DNA from: Azospirillum brasilense
GTDB taxonomy: Bacteria > Pseudomonadota > Alphaproteobacteria > Azospirillales > Azospirillaceae
Length of the DNA stretch: 64,000 nucleotides
Direction of reading: 5' to 3'
NCBI RefSeq assembly: GCF_001315015.1
Contig: NZ_CP012915.1
Coordinates: 1,592,001-1,656,000 of the forward strand
Numbering within the stretch: position 1 is the first letter of the stretch; every line of letters begins with the position of its first letter. Positions 51,250-58,881 of this stretch are shown in pieces. Made by a program: the position numbers and the translations under genes. The notes beneath the pieces are model-generated. The model ran no database searches and was not told the DNA's origin. It worked only from the letters and a program-made list of their open reading frames with translations.

Positions 51250-52200
51250 ATGAACGTGCTGGGAACATCGAATTTGACGAACGGTTCGGTACAGAGCCTC
51301 AACTCCCTCTCCCAAGCGACATCCGCATCACCAAAGACGGTTGCTGGAATTCCGGCGCCAACAGACCGGGTGTCGTTCAGCCCGTTGGCTTCGGCCCTTC
51401 ATGATGAATCACTTACCGCCTTCAACGCATTGTCGGTTGAGACACGGTCTCAGCTTTCCTCTCTCGTCGACAGCGGCGCGCTCTCCGGCGAGGATGTGCA
51501 CAACGCTTTGAAGCAACGAACCAAGGAGGCACGTCTCGGCGCTTATGCGGCAACCTTCCGCATGGCCAACAATGACAACGCCGGTCTGTTCTCCAGCGGT
51601 TCCGCGACGACGTCCGATTTTCGGGAGACGCTGCGCGCGGCTTCGGAAAAGCGGGCGGGAATGATGGAGAAGTTGTCCGCCTTGCTGCAGAGCGGGCAGG
51701 ATGGCTCCGACGATTACGCCGCTCTGTCCGACCAACTCAAGGCATTGACGCCAAACGCTCGGTTGCTGGCTGGCGGGAGCGGTGTCGTCAACCCGTTCCA
51801 ACCGATTGACCTAGGGGAATCCCGCCTGATGTCGACGCGCGGCGAAACCGACGCCGTTTACAAGCTGAAAGCCGCAGGTGTCGATTTGTCGGCCATCGAC
51901 AAGGCTTTGCGCCCGATGGGTGAGCGTGACGCCGCGTCGCTGGTGGCCGAGCGTACCGGTCTCCCGCAGACGCATACAGTCTCGAAGGACCAGGAATTCT
52001 CATTGGATCAGGCGCTCATTCAGCCGATAACCGCACCACCTTCGGCGGCGGGGGCAGGTTCCGGTACCGATGGCCGTGTCATCGACACCGACTTCCTGAC
52101 CAACGCCGGGTCCGCCATCGGACCGTTGAAGGGAAACGCCTTCGGTGAGGACGCAGAGGCAGCTCGGCAATATTGGCGGGGCCTGCGAGCCAACTACTGA
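51250..52200 (+). CDS. Hypothetical protein in accessory region
   Basis: 316-residue protein of unknown family. The N-terminus is Ser/Thr/Asn rich (MNVLGTSNLTNGSVQSLNSL), followed by a probably helical region (about 60-180) with SQLSSLVDSGALSGEDVHNAL and TLRAASEKRAGMMEKLSALL. A stretch AVYKLKAAGVDLSAIDKAL follows and the C-terminus is polar. No signal peptide or membrane helix. AAGGAGG lies 8 bases before the ATG. It follows the RTX gene in the same direction after 137 bases and has lower GC than the chromosome. A secreted or cell-surface role by type I export is only a guess. Confidence 0.6.
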   Translation: MNVLGTSNLTNGSVQSLNSLSQATSASPKTVAGIPAPTDRVSFSPLASALHDESLTAFNALSVETRSQLSSLVDSGALSGEDVHNALKQRTKEARLGAYAATFRMANNDNAGLFSSGSATTSDFRETLRAASEKRAGMMEKLSALLQSGQDGSDDYAALSDQLKALTPNARLLAGGSGVVNPFQPIDLGESRLMSTRGETDAVYKLKAAGVDLSAIDKALRPMGERDAASLVAERTGLPQTHTVSKDQEFSLDQALIQPITAPPSAAGAGSGTDGRVIDTDFLTNAGSAIGPLKGNAFGEDAEAARQYWRGLRANY

Positions 52201-52225
52201 TCATTTATAAGGTGTAGGGCTCCCT

Positions 52226-53617
52226 CTACGCCACCCCGGCCATGCGCAGCGCCACCCCGGCCAGCGCGCAGGCGCCCAGGGTGGGCAGCATCCCCGCCTT
52301 GAAGCGGAACACCGCCAGCACCGCCGCCACGGTCAGCGCCAGCGCCGGCAGGTTGACGCTGGCGAGAACGGGCAGGTCAAGCGCCATGCCGGCGACGGAC
52401 ACCGGCTCCAGCCGGGCGAACAGCGTGTGCAGGGCGAACCACAGCGCAAGATTCAGGATCACCCCGACCACCGCCGCGGTGATCGCCGACAGGGCGGTGC
52501 CGAGCATCCGGTTTCCGCGAAGCGCCTCCACATAGGGCGCGCCGAGGAAAATCCACAGGAAGCAGGGCACGAAGGTGACCCAGGTGGTCAGCAGCCCGCC
52601 CAGCACCCCGGCCAGCAGCGGCGGCAGCGCCCCCGGATCGCGCAGCGCGCCGAGGAAGCCGACGAACTGCACCACCATGATCAGCGGTCCCGGCGTCGTC
52701 TCCGCCATGCCCAGCCCGTCCAGCATCTCGCCGGGATGGAGCCAGCCGTAGGTTTCCACCGCCTGCTGCGCCACATAGGCCAGCACGGCGTAGGCGCCTC
52801 CGAAGGTCACCACCGCCATCTTGGAGAAGAAGACGGCGATGCCCGTAAACGTGTTGTCCGGCCCCAGCGTCAGCAGCAGCGCCAGCACCGGCCCCAGCCA
52901 CAGGGCGAGGCAGACCGCCCCGACCCGCAGCGACCAGGCGGTGGAGGGGCGCGCGTGGTCCGGCGTCCCCTCGCCCAGCAGGCTGCTCCCGTGCGTGGAC
53001 GTATGCGGCCCGTGCGGCATCGGCCGGAAGGCGGAAACGCCCAGCCGCGCGCCACCCAGCCCGATCAGGGCGGCGGTCAGGATGATCAGCGGGAACGGGA
53101 CATTGAAGGCGAAGATCGCCAGGAAGGCCGCCGCCGACAGGGCGACCATCGCCCCGTTCTTCAGCGTGCGCCGCCCGACGCGGACCACCGCCTCCAGCAC
53201 GACGGCGAGCACGGCCGCCTTCAGCCCGAAGAACAGCCCCTGCACCGCCCCGGTGTGCCCCAGCGTCGCGTAGAGCAGGCTGAGCGCCATGATGGCCAGC
53301 GCGCCGGGCAGGACGAACAGGACGCCGGCGATCAGCCCGCCCACCGTCCGGTGCATCAGCCAGCCGATGTAGACGGCGAGCTGCTGCGCCTCCGGCCCCG
53401 GCAGCAGCATGCAGTAGTTCAGGGCGTGGAGGAACCGCTCCTCTCCGATCCACCTCTTCTCGTCCACCACCACGCGGTGCATCATGGCGATCTGGCCGGC
53501 CGGCCCGCCGAAGCTCAGCGCCGCGACCCGCGCCCAGACGCGCACCGCCTCCCACAGGCCTACCCCGTGGCCGGCGGTGTCCACACCGGGTGGGTTGGCG
53601 CTGTCCGTCTGGGTCAT
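52226..53617 (-). CDS. chrA: Chromate transporter family protein
   Basis: 463-residue long-chain ChrA of the CHR family with two homologous membrane halves of about six helices each. The first half has FGGPAGQIAMMHRVVVDEKRW and MLLPGPEAQQLAVYIGW; the second half has TFGGAYAVLAYVAQQAV and TTPGPLIMVVQFVGFLGA. These GGP/PGP patterns define CHR proteins, which expel chromate. ATG at 53617 has GGAG 7 bases upstream. It lies 92 bases after the histidine kinase on the same strand, so it could be the last gene of that operon. Confidence 0.92.
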   Translation of the reverse strand: MTQTDSANPPGVDTAGHGVGLWEAVRVWARVAALSFGGPAGQIAMMHRVVVDEKRWIGEERFLHALNYCMLLPGPEAQQLAVYIGWLMHRTVGGLIAGVLFVLPGALAIMALSLLYATLGHTGAVQGLFFGLKAAVLAVVLEAVVRVGRRTLKNGAMVALSAAAFLAIFAFNVPFPLIILTAALIGLGGARLGVSAFRPMPHGPHTSTHGSSLLGEGTPDHARPSTAWSLRVGAVCLALWLGPVLALLLTLGPDNTFTGIAVFFSKMAVVTFGGAYAVLAYVAQQAVETYGWLHPGEMLDGLGMAETTPGPLIMVVQFVGFLGALRDPGALPPLLAGVLGGLLTTWVTFVPCFLWIFLGAPYVEALRGNRMLGTALSAITAAVVGVILNLALWFALHTLFARLEPVSVAGMALDLPVLASVNLPALALTVAAVLAVFRFKAGMLPTLGACALAGVALRMAGVA

Positions 53618-53709
53618 GCATCGTCTCCGGAGCACGCGAAGGGGCGCCATTGAGACCACAAGGGACGGTCCGCCGCCAGCGCGGAAATGTGACGGAATTC
53701 TTGCGCCGG

Positions 53710-55059
53710 TCAGGACGGCGGCGCCGCCGGCAGCACCAGCTCCACCCGCAACCCGCCGAGCGGCGAATCGCCCAGCCGCAGGTCGCCGCCGTAGAGCCGC
53801 GCCACGTCGCGCACGACGGCGAGGCCGAGACCGCTGCCCGGTGTGCTTTCGTCCAGCCGCACGCCGGGGGCCAGCACGGCGTCCCGCCGGTCGGCGGGCA
53901 GGCCCGGCCCGTCGTCCTCGATCACCACGGCCAGCATCCCGCCCGCCTCCAGCCGCGACGCGACCTCCACCCGCGACCCCGCCCACTTCATGGCGTTGTC
54001 CAGCAGGTTGCCCAGCATCTCGTCGAGATCCGCGCGCTCTCCGGCGAAGACATGCTCGCGCGGGACGCGTACGGCGACCGTCACCCGTCCTCCGCCCTGA
54101 AGCTTCTCCAAGACCCGCGCCAGCGCCCCGGCGCTGTCGGCCACCGGTGTGGCGACGCCGGGCAGGCCGCGGGCGGCGGCGGCACGGGCGCGGGCCATGT
54201 GATGGTCGATGTGGCGGCGCATCTCCGCCACCCGCCGGGCGGCCCCCTCCCCCTCCGCCTCGTTCGCCAGCACGGCGAGGTTCGTCTTCAGCGCGTGGGC
54301 GAGGTTGCCGGCCTGGAGCCGCGCCCGGACCACCACCTCCTCCGAATGGTCCAGCAGGGCGTTCAGGTCGTCGAGCAGCGGCTGCACCTCGCGCGGGGAG
54401 TCGCCGCCGAAGCGCTTCCGGCGCCCGGCCCTCACCGCGGCCAGTTCGGCGCGCAGCCGCACCAGCGGGCGCAGCCCCACCGACACCTGGACCACCGCCG
54501 CGGCGATCAGCGCCAGCGCCAGCGCGCCCAGCGACAGCCAGAGCACCCGGTTGAAGTCGGCCACCACCGCCCGCAGTTCCGCCTCGTCCTGCGCCACCGC
54601 CATGCGCAGGGGCGCCGTTCCGTTGGGGAGGGTCACGGCGCGCTCCAGCACCGACAGCTGGCGTCCGGCGGGGCCGACAACGCTGTGGCGGTGGATGTCG
54701 CCGTCGGCGACCTCGTCCGGCGGCAGGGCCAGCGCCTCATCCCACAGGGAGCGGGAGCGCAGGGCGGGCGCGTCCCCCGGCCCGACCTGCCAGTAGAGCC
54801 CCGACAGCGGCCGGCGGAAGCGCGGGTCGCTGAGCGGCTGGCGCAGCACCGGCACGCCGTCCGCCCCCAGTTCGGTCAGCGCGGCGAGCTGGTCGAGATG
54901 GTTGGTCAGCTCCGCCTCGAAGCGGCGGGCCACATGGTCGCGGAACAGGCCGGACAGCACCAGCCCGGCCAGCGCCAGGGCCAGCGCGATCCACACCGCC
55001 GCCCCGGCCAGCAGGCGGAAGCGCAGCGACCCGGTCAGCCGCCGCCCGCCCCCGCTCAC
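53710..55059 (-). CDS. PhoQ-like sensor histidine kinase
   Basis: 449-residue membrane kinase with two helices (about 14-36 and 172-195), a periplasmic sensor of about 135 residues, HAMP, and kinase core. The H-box is GNLAHALKTNLAVL with His255; the N-box is DEMLGNLLDNAMKWAG; G-boxes are EDDGPGLPADRR and TPGSGLGLAVVRDVARLYGG. The HALKT form is typical of PhoQ-type kinases. The start GTG at 55059 overlaps the regulator stop (GTGA). Signal unknown; in related PepSY systems it can be divalent metals or envelope stress. Confidence 0.9.
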   Translation of the reverse strand: MSGGGRRLTGSLRFRLLAGAAVWIALALALAGLVLSGLFRDHVARRFEAELTNHLDQLAALTELGADGVPVLRQPLSDPRFRRPLSGLYWQVGPGDAPALRSRSLWDEALALPPDEVADGDIHRHSVVGPAGRQLSVLERAVTLPNGTAPLRMAVAQDEAELRAVVADFNRVLWLSLGALALALIAAAVVQVSVGLRPLVRLRAELAAVRAGRRKRFGGDSPREVQPLLDDLNALLDHSEEVVVRARLQAGNLAHALKTNLAVLANEAEGEGAARRVAEMRRHIDHHMARARAAAARGLPGVATPVADSAGALARVLEKLQGGGRVTVAVRVPREHVFAGERADLDEMLGNLLDNAMKWAGSRVEVASRLEAGGMLAVVIEDDGPGLPADRRDAVLAPGVRLDESTPGSGLGLAVVRDVARLYGGDLRLGDSPLGGLRVELVLPAAPPS

Positions 55060-55715
55060 GGCGCCTCCAGCTTGTAGCCGAGCCCGCGCACGGTCTTGAT
55101 CAGGTCGGCGCCCAGCTTGCGGCGCAGGCGGCCGACGAAGACCTCGATGGTGTTGGAATCGCGGTCGAAATCCTGGGCGTAGATGTGCTCGGTCAGCTCC
55201 GTGCGGGAGACGAGCTGCCCCTTGCGGTGCATCAGGTAATCGAGCACGCGGAACTCGTGCCCGGTCAGCTCGACCGTCTGCCCGTCCAGCGTGACCCGGC
55301 CCGAGCGGGTGTCCAGCACCACCCCGCCGCAGGCGATCTCCGCCGAGGCGTGGCCCTTGGAGCGGCGGATCAGCGCGCGGATGCGGGCCAGCAGCTCCTC
55401 CATGCTGAAGGGCTTCGCCAGATAGTCGTCGGCCCCGGCGTCGATGCCCTGGACCTTCTCCGTCCAGGCGCCGCGGGCGGTCAGGATGATGACCGGTGCC
55501 GCAATCCCCTGCGCGCGCCAGGAGCGCAGCACCGTCAGCCCGTCGACCCGCGGCAGGCCGAGGTCGAGCACGATGGTGTCGTAGGGTTCGGTCTCGCCGA
55601 GAAACTGCCCCTCCTCGCCATCGGCGGCGCGGTCCACGGCGTAGCCCTCGCCCTCCAGCCGCTCGGCGAGCTGGCGGGCGAGCGCCGGATCATCCTCGAC
55701 GACGAGCAGGCGCAT
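55056..55715 (-). CDS. PhoP/OmpR-family response regulator
   Basis: 219-residue response regulator. Receiver: MRLLVVEDDPALARQL, phosphoacceptor Asp51 in VLDLGLPRVDG, Lys in LAKPFSMEEL. The C-terminal winged helix (about 125-217) has LTGHEFRVLDYLMHRKGQLVSR and SNTIEVFVGRLRRKLG, closest to PhoP/QseB-type regulators. ATG 55715 is chosen over GTG 55724 because GAGG lies 8 bases upstream of it. It starts 5 bases after the PepSY stop and overlaps the kinase, so all three are one operon. Predicted to bind the 11-base direct repeats in the divergent gap. Confidence 0.92.
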   Translation of the reverse strand: MRLLVVEDDPALARQLAERLEGEGYAVDRAADGEEGQFLGETEPYDTIVLDLGLPRVDGLTVLRSWRAQGIAAPVIILTARGAWTEKVQGIDAGADDYLAKPFSMEELLARIRALIRRSKGHASAEIACGGVVLDTRSGRVTLDGQTVELTGHEFRVLDYLMHRKGQLVSRTELTEHIYAQDFDRDSNTIEVFVGRLRRKLGADLIKTVRGLGYKLEAP

Positions 55716-55720
55716 GGCGC

Positions 55721-56077
55721 TCACCTCTTCCCATGATGGCCGCCCTCGCCTTTCCCGTTGCGCCCGCGCACCCGCAGCAGGTCGCCGGTCGCGGCGTCGT
55801 ACTTCAGCTTCAGGACGCGGCCTTCGGCGGTGATGGTCTTGATCTCGTAGACGATCTGCCCGTCCTCATCCTCGAACTCGACGTCCAGGATGTCACCGGG
55901 AAAATCGGCCTGCGCGCGGGCCACGATGGCCTCCAGCGGCAGCGCCCGGCCCGAGCGGAACGCCTCCCGCGCCCGCTCGTGGTCGCGGTCGTCGTCGGCG
56001 CCCGCCGGCAGGGTGGCGCCAGGGAGGGCGGCGGTGAAGAGGATCAGGGACAGCAGGGCGGTGCGGACGGCGTTCAT
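55721..56077 (-). CDS. Exported PepSY-domain protein
   Basis: 118-residue secreted protein with a signal peptide (TALLSLILFTAALPGA) and one PepSY domain (about 50-110: PLEAIVARAQADFPGDILDVEFEDEDGQ, IVYEIKTITAEGRVLKLKYDAATGDLL). PepSY proteins bind periplasmic ligands or metals and often precede PhoP-type two-component systems. The C-terminal tail is rich in G, K and H. ATG 56077 chosen since it starts the signal sequence; the longer frame reads into the promoter. It is first gene of the regulator-kinase operon. Confidence 0.88.
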   Translation of the reverse strand: MNAVRTALLSLILFTAALPGATLPAGADDDRDHERAREAFRSGRALPLEAIVARAQADFPGDILDVEFEDEDGQIVYEIKTITAEGRVLKLKYDAATGDLLRVRGRNGKGEGGHHGKR

Positions 56078-56141
56078 GGTCGGAACCGGCAGGCGGGCGG
56101 ACGGGCATACGGGAAGACAATCCCAGTTAGCACATCGCTGC

Positions 56142-56180
56142 CTGAACGGCACCTGAATGGGCCGCTCAGGCTCCGTTCAG
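56142..56180. promoter_or_regulatory. Symmetric operator-like array of 11-base direct repeats
   Basis: On the plus strand CTGAA (56142-56146), six bases, CTGAA (56153-56157). On the minus strand CTGAA (56180-56176), six bases, CTGAG (56169-56165). The 5-N6-5 layout fits PhoP/OmpR-family sites, and the two pairs face opposite directions toward the two divergent operons. Core CTGAACGGNNCCTGA is identical in both pairs. Confidence 0.7.
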
Positions 56181-56232
56181 CGTGGGCGGCGCAGTCTCCG
56201 TGGCAACGAACCCGCCGCACTGGAGACCACCG

Positions 56233-56388
56233 ATGATCCGCAGGATGCTGACCCACACCGCCGCCGCGACGCTCGTCATCGTCGTGGCGGCCTTCGCCTT
56301 CCAGGCTTTCTCCAACGGGGACGGCGTCACCCGCGCCGCCTGGACGCTGGCCGCCGCCGTTGGGGGAAACGATCATGGGATCGACTGA
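56233..56388 (+). CDS. Small single-helix membrane peptide
   Basis: 51-residue peptide MIRRMLTHTAAATLVIVVAA..., with one hydrophobic segment (about 10-24) and a short polar tail. GGAG lies about 7 bases upstream of the ATG. Its 3' end overlaps the cytochrome b gene by 14 bases in another frame, so it likely couples translation. No family recognised. It could be an assembly factor of the cytochrome b or a leader peptide. Confidence 0.5.
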   Translation: MIRRMLTHTAAATLVIVVAAFAFQAFSNGDGVTRAAWTLAAAVGGNDHGID

Positions 56389-56914
56389 ACCCCGCCCCAC
56401 GAACACGCGCCGCACGCCGGGTCGGCTGCTGTTCCTGTTCGCCTTCCACGCCGCGCTGTCGGGCGCCTTCATCGTCGCCTACCTGACGGGGGACGAGGAC
56501 ACCTACGCCATGCACCAGTTCGCCGGCTACACGGCGCTGGCCGCGCTGGCGGTGCGGCTTCTGGCCGGGGTGCTGATGCCGGTGGGGCCGCTACGCCTGC
56601 CCCGCCCCTCCCAGGCCGCGACCTTGGACTGGCTGCGCCGGGTGGCTTCGGGCGACGCGCGGGCCTGGGGGCAGCGCAGCCCGCTGCTCGCCTGGATGGC
56701 GCTGGCGCTGCTGGCCGTCGTGGGCGCCGCCGCCCTCAGCGGGGCGGTCGCCGACGTCTTCGTCCCGATGGAAAAGCTGCACGAGGCGCTGGGCGAGTTT
56801 TCCCTGCCCGTCGTGCTGGCCCATGTCGCCCTGGTCGTCGCGCTGCTCGGCCTGAAGAAAGTCGCCGGCTGGCGCGCCCGCTCCAACATCCGACACGAGG
56901 TCATCGCCCCATGA
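56375..56914 (+). CDS. Membrane cytochrome b (b561-like)
   Basis: 179-residue integral protein with four helices. Candidate heme-ligand histidines: His in FAFHAALSG, MHQFAGYTAL, KLHEALGEFS and LAHVALVVAL, spaced as in the cytochrome b561/COG3658 group. It is the probable quinol-side electron donor for the periplasmic cytochromes encoded next. ATG 56375 overlaps the preceding small gene; its stop overlaps the SHP gene start (ATGA, 56911-56914). Confidence 0.85.
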   Translation: MGSTEPRPTNTRRTPGRLLFLFAFHAALSGAFIVAYLTGDEDTYAMHQFAGYTALAALAVRLLAGVLMPVGPLRLPRPSQAATLDWLRRVASGDARAWGQRSPLLAWMALALLAVVGAAALSGAVADVFVPMEKLHEALGEFSLPVVLAHVALVVALLGLKKVAGWRARSNIRHEVIAP

Positions 56915-57333
56915 TCCGCTTCGTCCTGCCCACGCTGGCCGTCTTCGCCGTGGGCGCGGCCATCGCCGCCGCCCCGAACCCGGCGCGCACCGCCCTCCTC
57001 GACGGCTATGCCGCCCAGGCGAAGGCGCAATCGCCCGCCTTCGCCGGCTTTTCCGCCGAGCGCGGGCGCGCGCTCTATCTCGGCCCGCACGGCGGGGGCA
57101 AGCCGGAGACCAACGCCTGCGCCGCCTGCCACACCCCCGACCCGACCGCCCAGGGTCGCCACCAGCGGACCGGGCGCGGGATCGAGCCGATGGCCGTCTC
57201 CGCCAACCCCAAGCGCTTCACCGACCCCGCGGAGGTGGAAAAGCGCTTCGACCGCGATTGCCCCAACGTCCTCGGCCGCGCCTGCACGGCGCAGGAGAAG
57301 GGCGACTTCATCACCTATCTCGCCGGTCAATAA
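56911..57333 (+). CDS. shp: SHP-type (DUF1924) monoheme cytochrome c
   Basis: 140-residue exported cytochrome. Signal sequence VLPTLAVFAVGAAIAA; the mature protein has the heme motif NACAACHTPDP and late cysteines CPNVLGRACTAQEKG. It matches the DUF1924 family, which includes sphaeroides heme protein, a high-spin cytochrome that binds oxygen or nitric oxide. The Asn sixth ligand cannot be assigned by eye. Overlaps cytochrome b by 4 bases; the diheme cytochrome gene follows. This b-SHP-DHC trio is known from Rhodobacter and others. Confidence 0.85.
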   Translation: MIRFVLPTLAVFAVGAAIAAAPNPARTALLDGYAAQAKAQSPAFAGFSAERGRALYLGPHGGGKPETNACAACHTPDPTAQGRHQRTGRGIEPMAVSANPKRFTDPAEVEKRFDRDCPNVLGRACTAQEKGDFITYLAGQ

Positions 57334-57357
57334 GGCTGGCCAATGAGGAGTCCCGCC

Positions 57358-57786
57358 ATGCCCCGCCGCCTCGCCGCCGCGACCGTCCTGCTTCTGCTGT
57401 CCGGCGCGCCCGCATCGGCCAACGAGTTCGAGCGCGTCCGGCCCGTCACCAACGACGCCACCCGCAAGGAATGCGGCGAATGCCATATGGCCTTCCAGCC
57501 CGGCCTGCTGCCGGCGGGAAGCTGGACACGGATCATGGACGGGCTGGACGACCATTTCGGCGAGAAGGCCAGCCTGCCGCCCGGCCCGGCGGCGGAGATC
57601 CGCGCCTATCTGACCGGCAACGCCGCCGGGCGCGGCGACCCCGCGCTGCTGCGCATCACCGAACAGCGCTGGTGGCTGCGCGAGCACGGCTTCCGCCCGG
57701 AGGTCTGGCTGCGCAAGGACGTGCTGTCCAAGGCCAACTGCGAAGCCTGCCACCGCGACGCCGCCCGCGGACTCTATGACGACTGA
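57358..57786 (+). CDS. dhc: Diheme cytochrome c (DHC family)
   Basis: 142-residue exported protein with two CXXCH sites: KECGECHMAFQPGLLP near residue 40 and NCEACHRDAARGLY at the C-terminus. The first segment GELMAFQPGLLP-type and the WTRIMDGLDDHFGEKASL block are typical of DHC, the electron donor to SHP. ATG 57358 has AGGAG 7 bases upstream and is preferred to the ATG at 57343. A 14-bp duplication (GACGACTGATCGGG at 57778 and 57795) spans its stop. Confidence 0.87.
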   Translation: MPRRLAAATVLLLLSGAPASANEFERVRPVTNDATRKECGECHMAFQPGLLPAGSWTRIMDGLDDHFGEKASLPPGPAAEIRAYLTGNAAGRGDPALLRITEQRWWLREHGFRPEVWLRKDVLSKANCEACHRDAARGLYDD

Positions 57787-57867
57787 TCGGGGACGACGAC
57801 TGATCGGGCGGGACAAAGCGTTGCCGCGACGGTTGTTCTCGGGAGCGATCAGAGAGGGAGGAGCATC

Positions 57868-58074
57868 ATGGACCACGACACCTTCAACATGGGCATCCGG
57901 AAATACCTGAAGGTCGTCGGCGTCACCTCGCAGCGCGAGATCGAGCGCGCCGTGAGCGAAGCGATCGAGGCCGGCAAGCTGAAGGGCAACGAGACGCTCC
58001 AGGCCCGCGTCGTGCTGACCATCGAGGGCATCGGGCTGGAGCATGAGATCAAGGGGGAGATCGCGTTGGAGTAG
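57868..58074 (+). CDS. DUF6494 small protein
   Basis: 68-residue protein that begins MDHDTFNMGIRKYLKVVGVT and continues SQREIERAVSEAIEAGKLKG, matching the DUF6494 family of small conserved proteins in proteobacteria. Function unknown. The ATG has GGGAGGAG 5-10 bases upstream, so it is well translated. The SDR gene is convergent just downstream (22 bases). Confidence 0.85.
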   Translation: MDHDTFNMGIRKYLKVVGVTSQREIERAVSEAIEAGKLKGNETLQARVVLTIEGIGLEHEIKGEIALE

Positions 58075-58096
58075 TGGGAGAACCCAACGCAACCAC

Positions 58097-58864
58097 TCAC
58101 CCCATCACCAGCCCCCCGTCCACATACAGCACCTGCCCGGTCATGAAACGGCTCCAGCCGGACGCCAGGAACAGCACCGGGCCGGTCACGTCCTCCGGCG
58201 TGGCGATGCGGCGCAGCGGGGTCTGGGCGACGATGGCGTCCTTGACGTCCTCCTTCGTCGCCCGGCTGGCGTCGGTGGGGTAGACCAGCCCCGGCGCCAC
58301 GCAGTTGACGCGGATGCCCAGCGGCCCCAGCTCGGCCGCCAGATTGCGGCTGAATCCGACCAGCGCCGCCTTGGCCGTCGTGTAGTCGTGATAGGGCACG
58401 GTGGGCCGGGCGACGAGGTCGGTCGCCATGTTCACGATGCTGCCGCCCGGCCGCCGCCGCATCACCGGCAGCACCGCCCGGCAGACGTTGTAGGTGCCGA
58501 GCAGCGCCCCATCCACCTGCCCCCGGTAATCCGCCCACTCGGTGTCCCAGAACAGCTTGCGCTTCTCAGGGTCGAAGGCGTAGGGGCGGAAGGCGTTGTT
58601 GACCACTACGTCGATCTTGCCGAACTCCTCCGCCGTGCGCTCGACCATGCGGGTCACCGCGTCGGCGTCGGTCACGTCGGCCTGGACCGCCCAGGCGTCG
58701 CCACCGGCTTCCCGGCAGGCCGACGCCACCGCCTCGGCGGCGTCCGCATTCTGGAGGTAGTTGACGGCGACCGCCGCCCCCTCCGCCGCGAAGGCCTTGG
58801 CGATGGCCGCACCGATGCCGCGGCTGGCGCCGGTGACGAGGACGGTCTTGTCGCGGAAATCCAT
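58097..58864 (-). CDS. Short-chain dehydrogenase/reductase, FabG-like
   Basis: 255-residue classical SDR. Dinucleotide site TGASRGIGAAIAKAF (residues 11-25), then VVNNAFRPY, SIVNMATDLVARP and the YTTAKAALVGFSRNLAAELG block with catalytic Tyr and Lys. The usual catalytic Ser, about 13 residues before Tyr, is Thr here. C-terminal MTGQVLYVDGGLVMG is the normal SDR end. FabG-like 3-oxoacyl reductases fit best. It ends the operon with the ABC importer and LuxCE-like genes, so it may reduce an aldehyde or oxo-acyl made there; that is inference. Confidence 0.88.
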   Translation of the reverse strand: MDFRDKTVLVTGASRGIGAAIAKAFAAEGAAVAVNYLQNADAAEAVASACREAGGDAWAVQADVTDADAVTRMVERTAEEFGKIDVVVNNAFRPYAFDPEKRKLFWDTEWADYRGQVDGALLGTYNVCRAVLPVMRRRPGGSIVNMATDLVARPTVPYHDYTTAKAALVGFSRNLAAELGPLGIRVNCVAPGLVYPTDASRATKEDVKDAIVAQTPLRRIATPEDVTGPVLFLASGWSRFMTGQVLYVDGGLVMG

Positions 58865-58881
58865 GGCGGGCCAAGCCTTCC

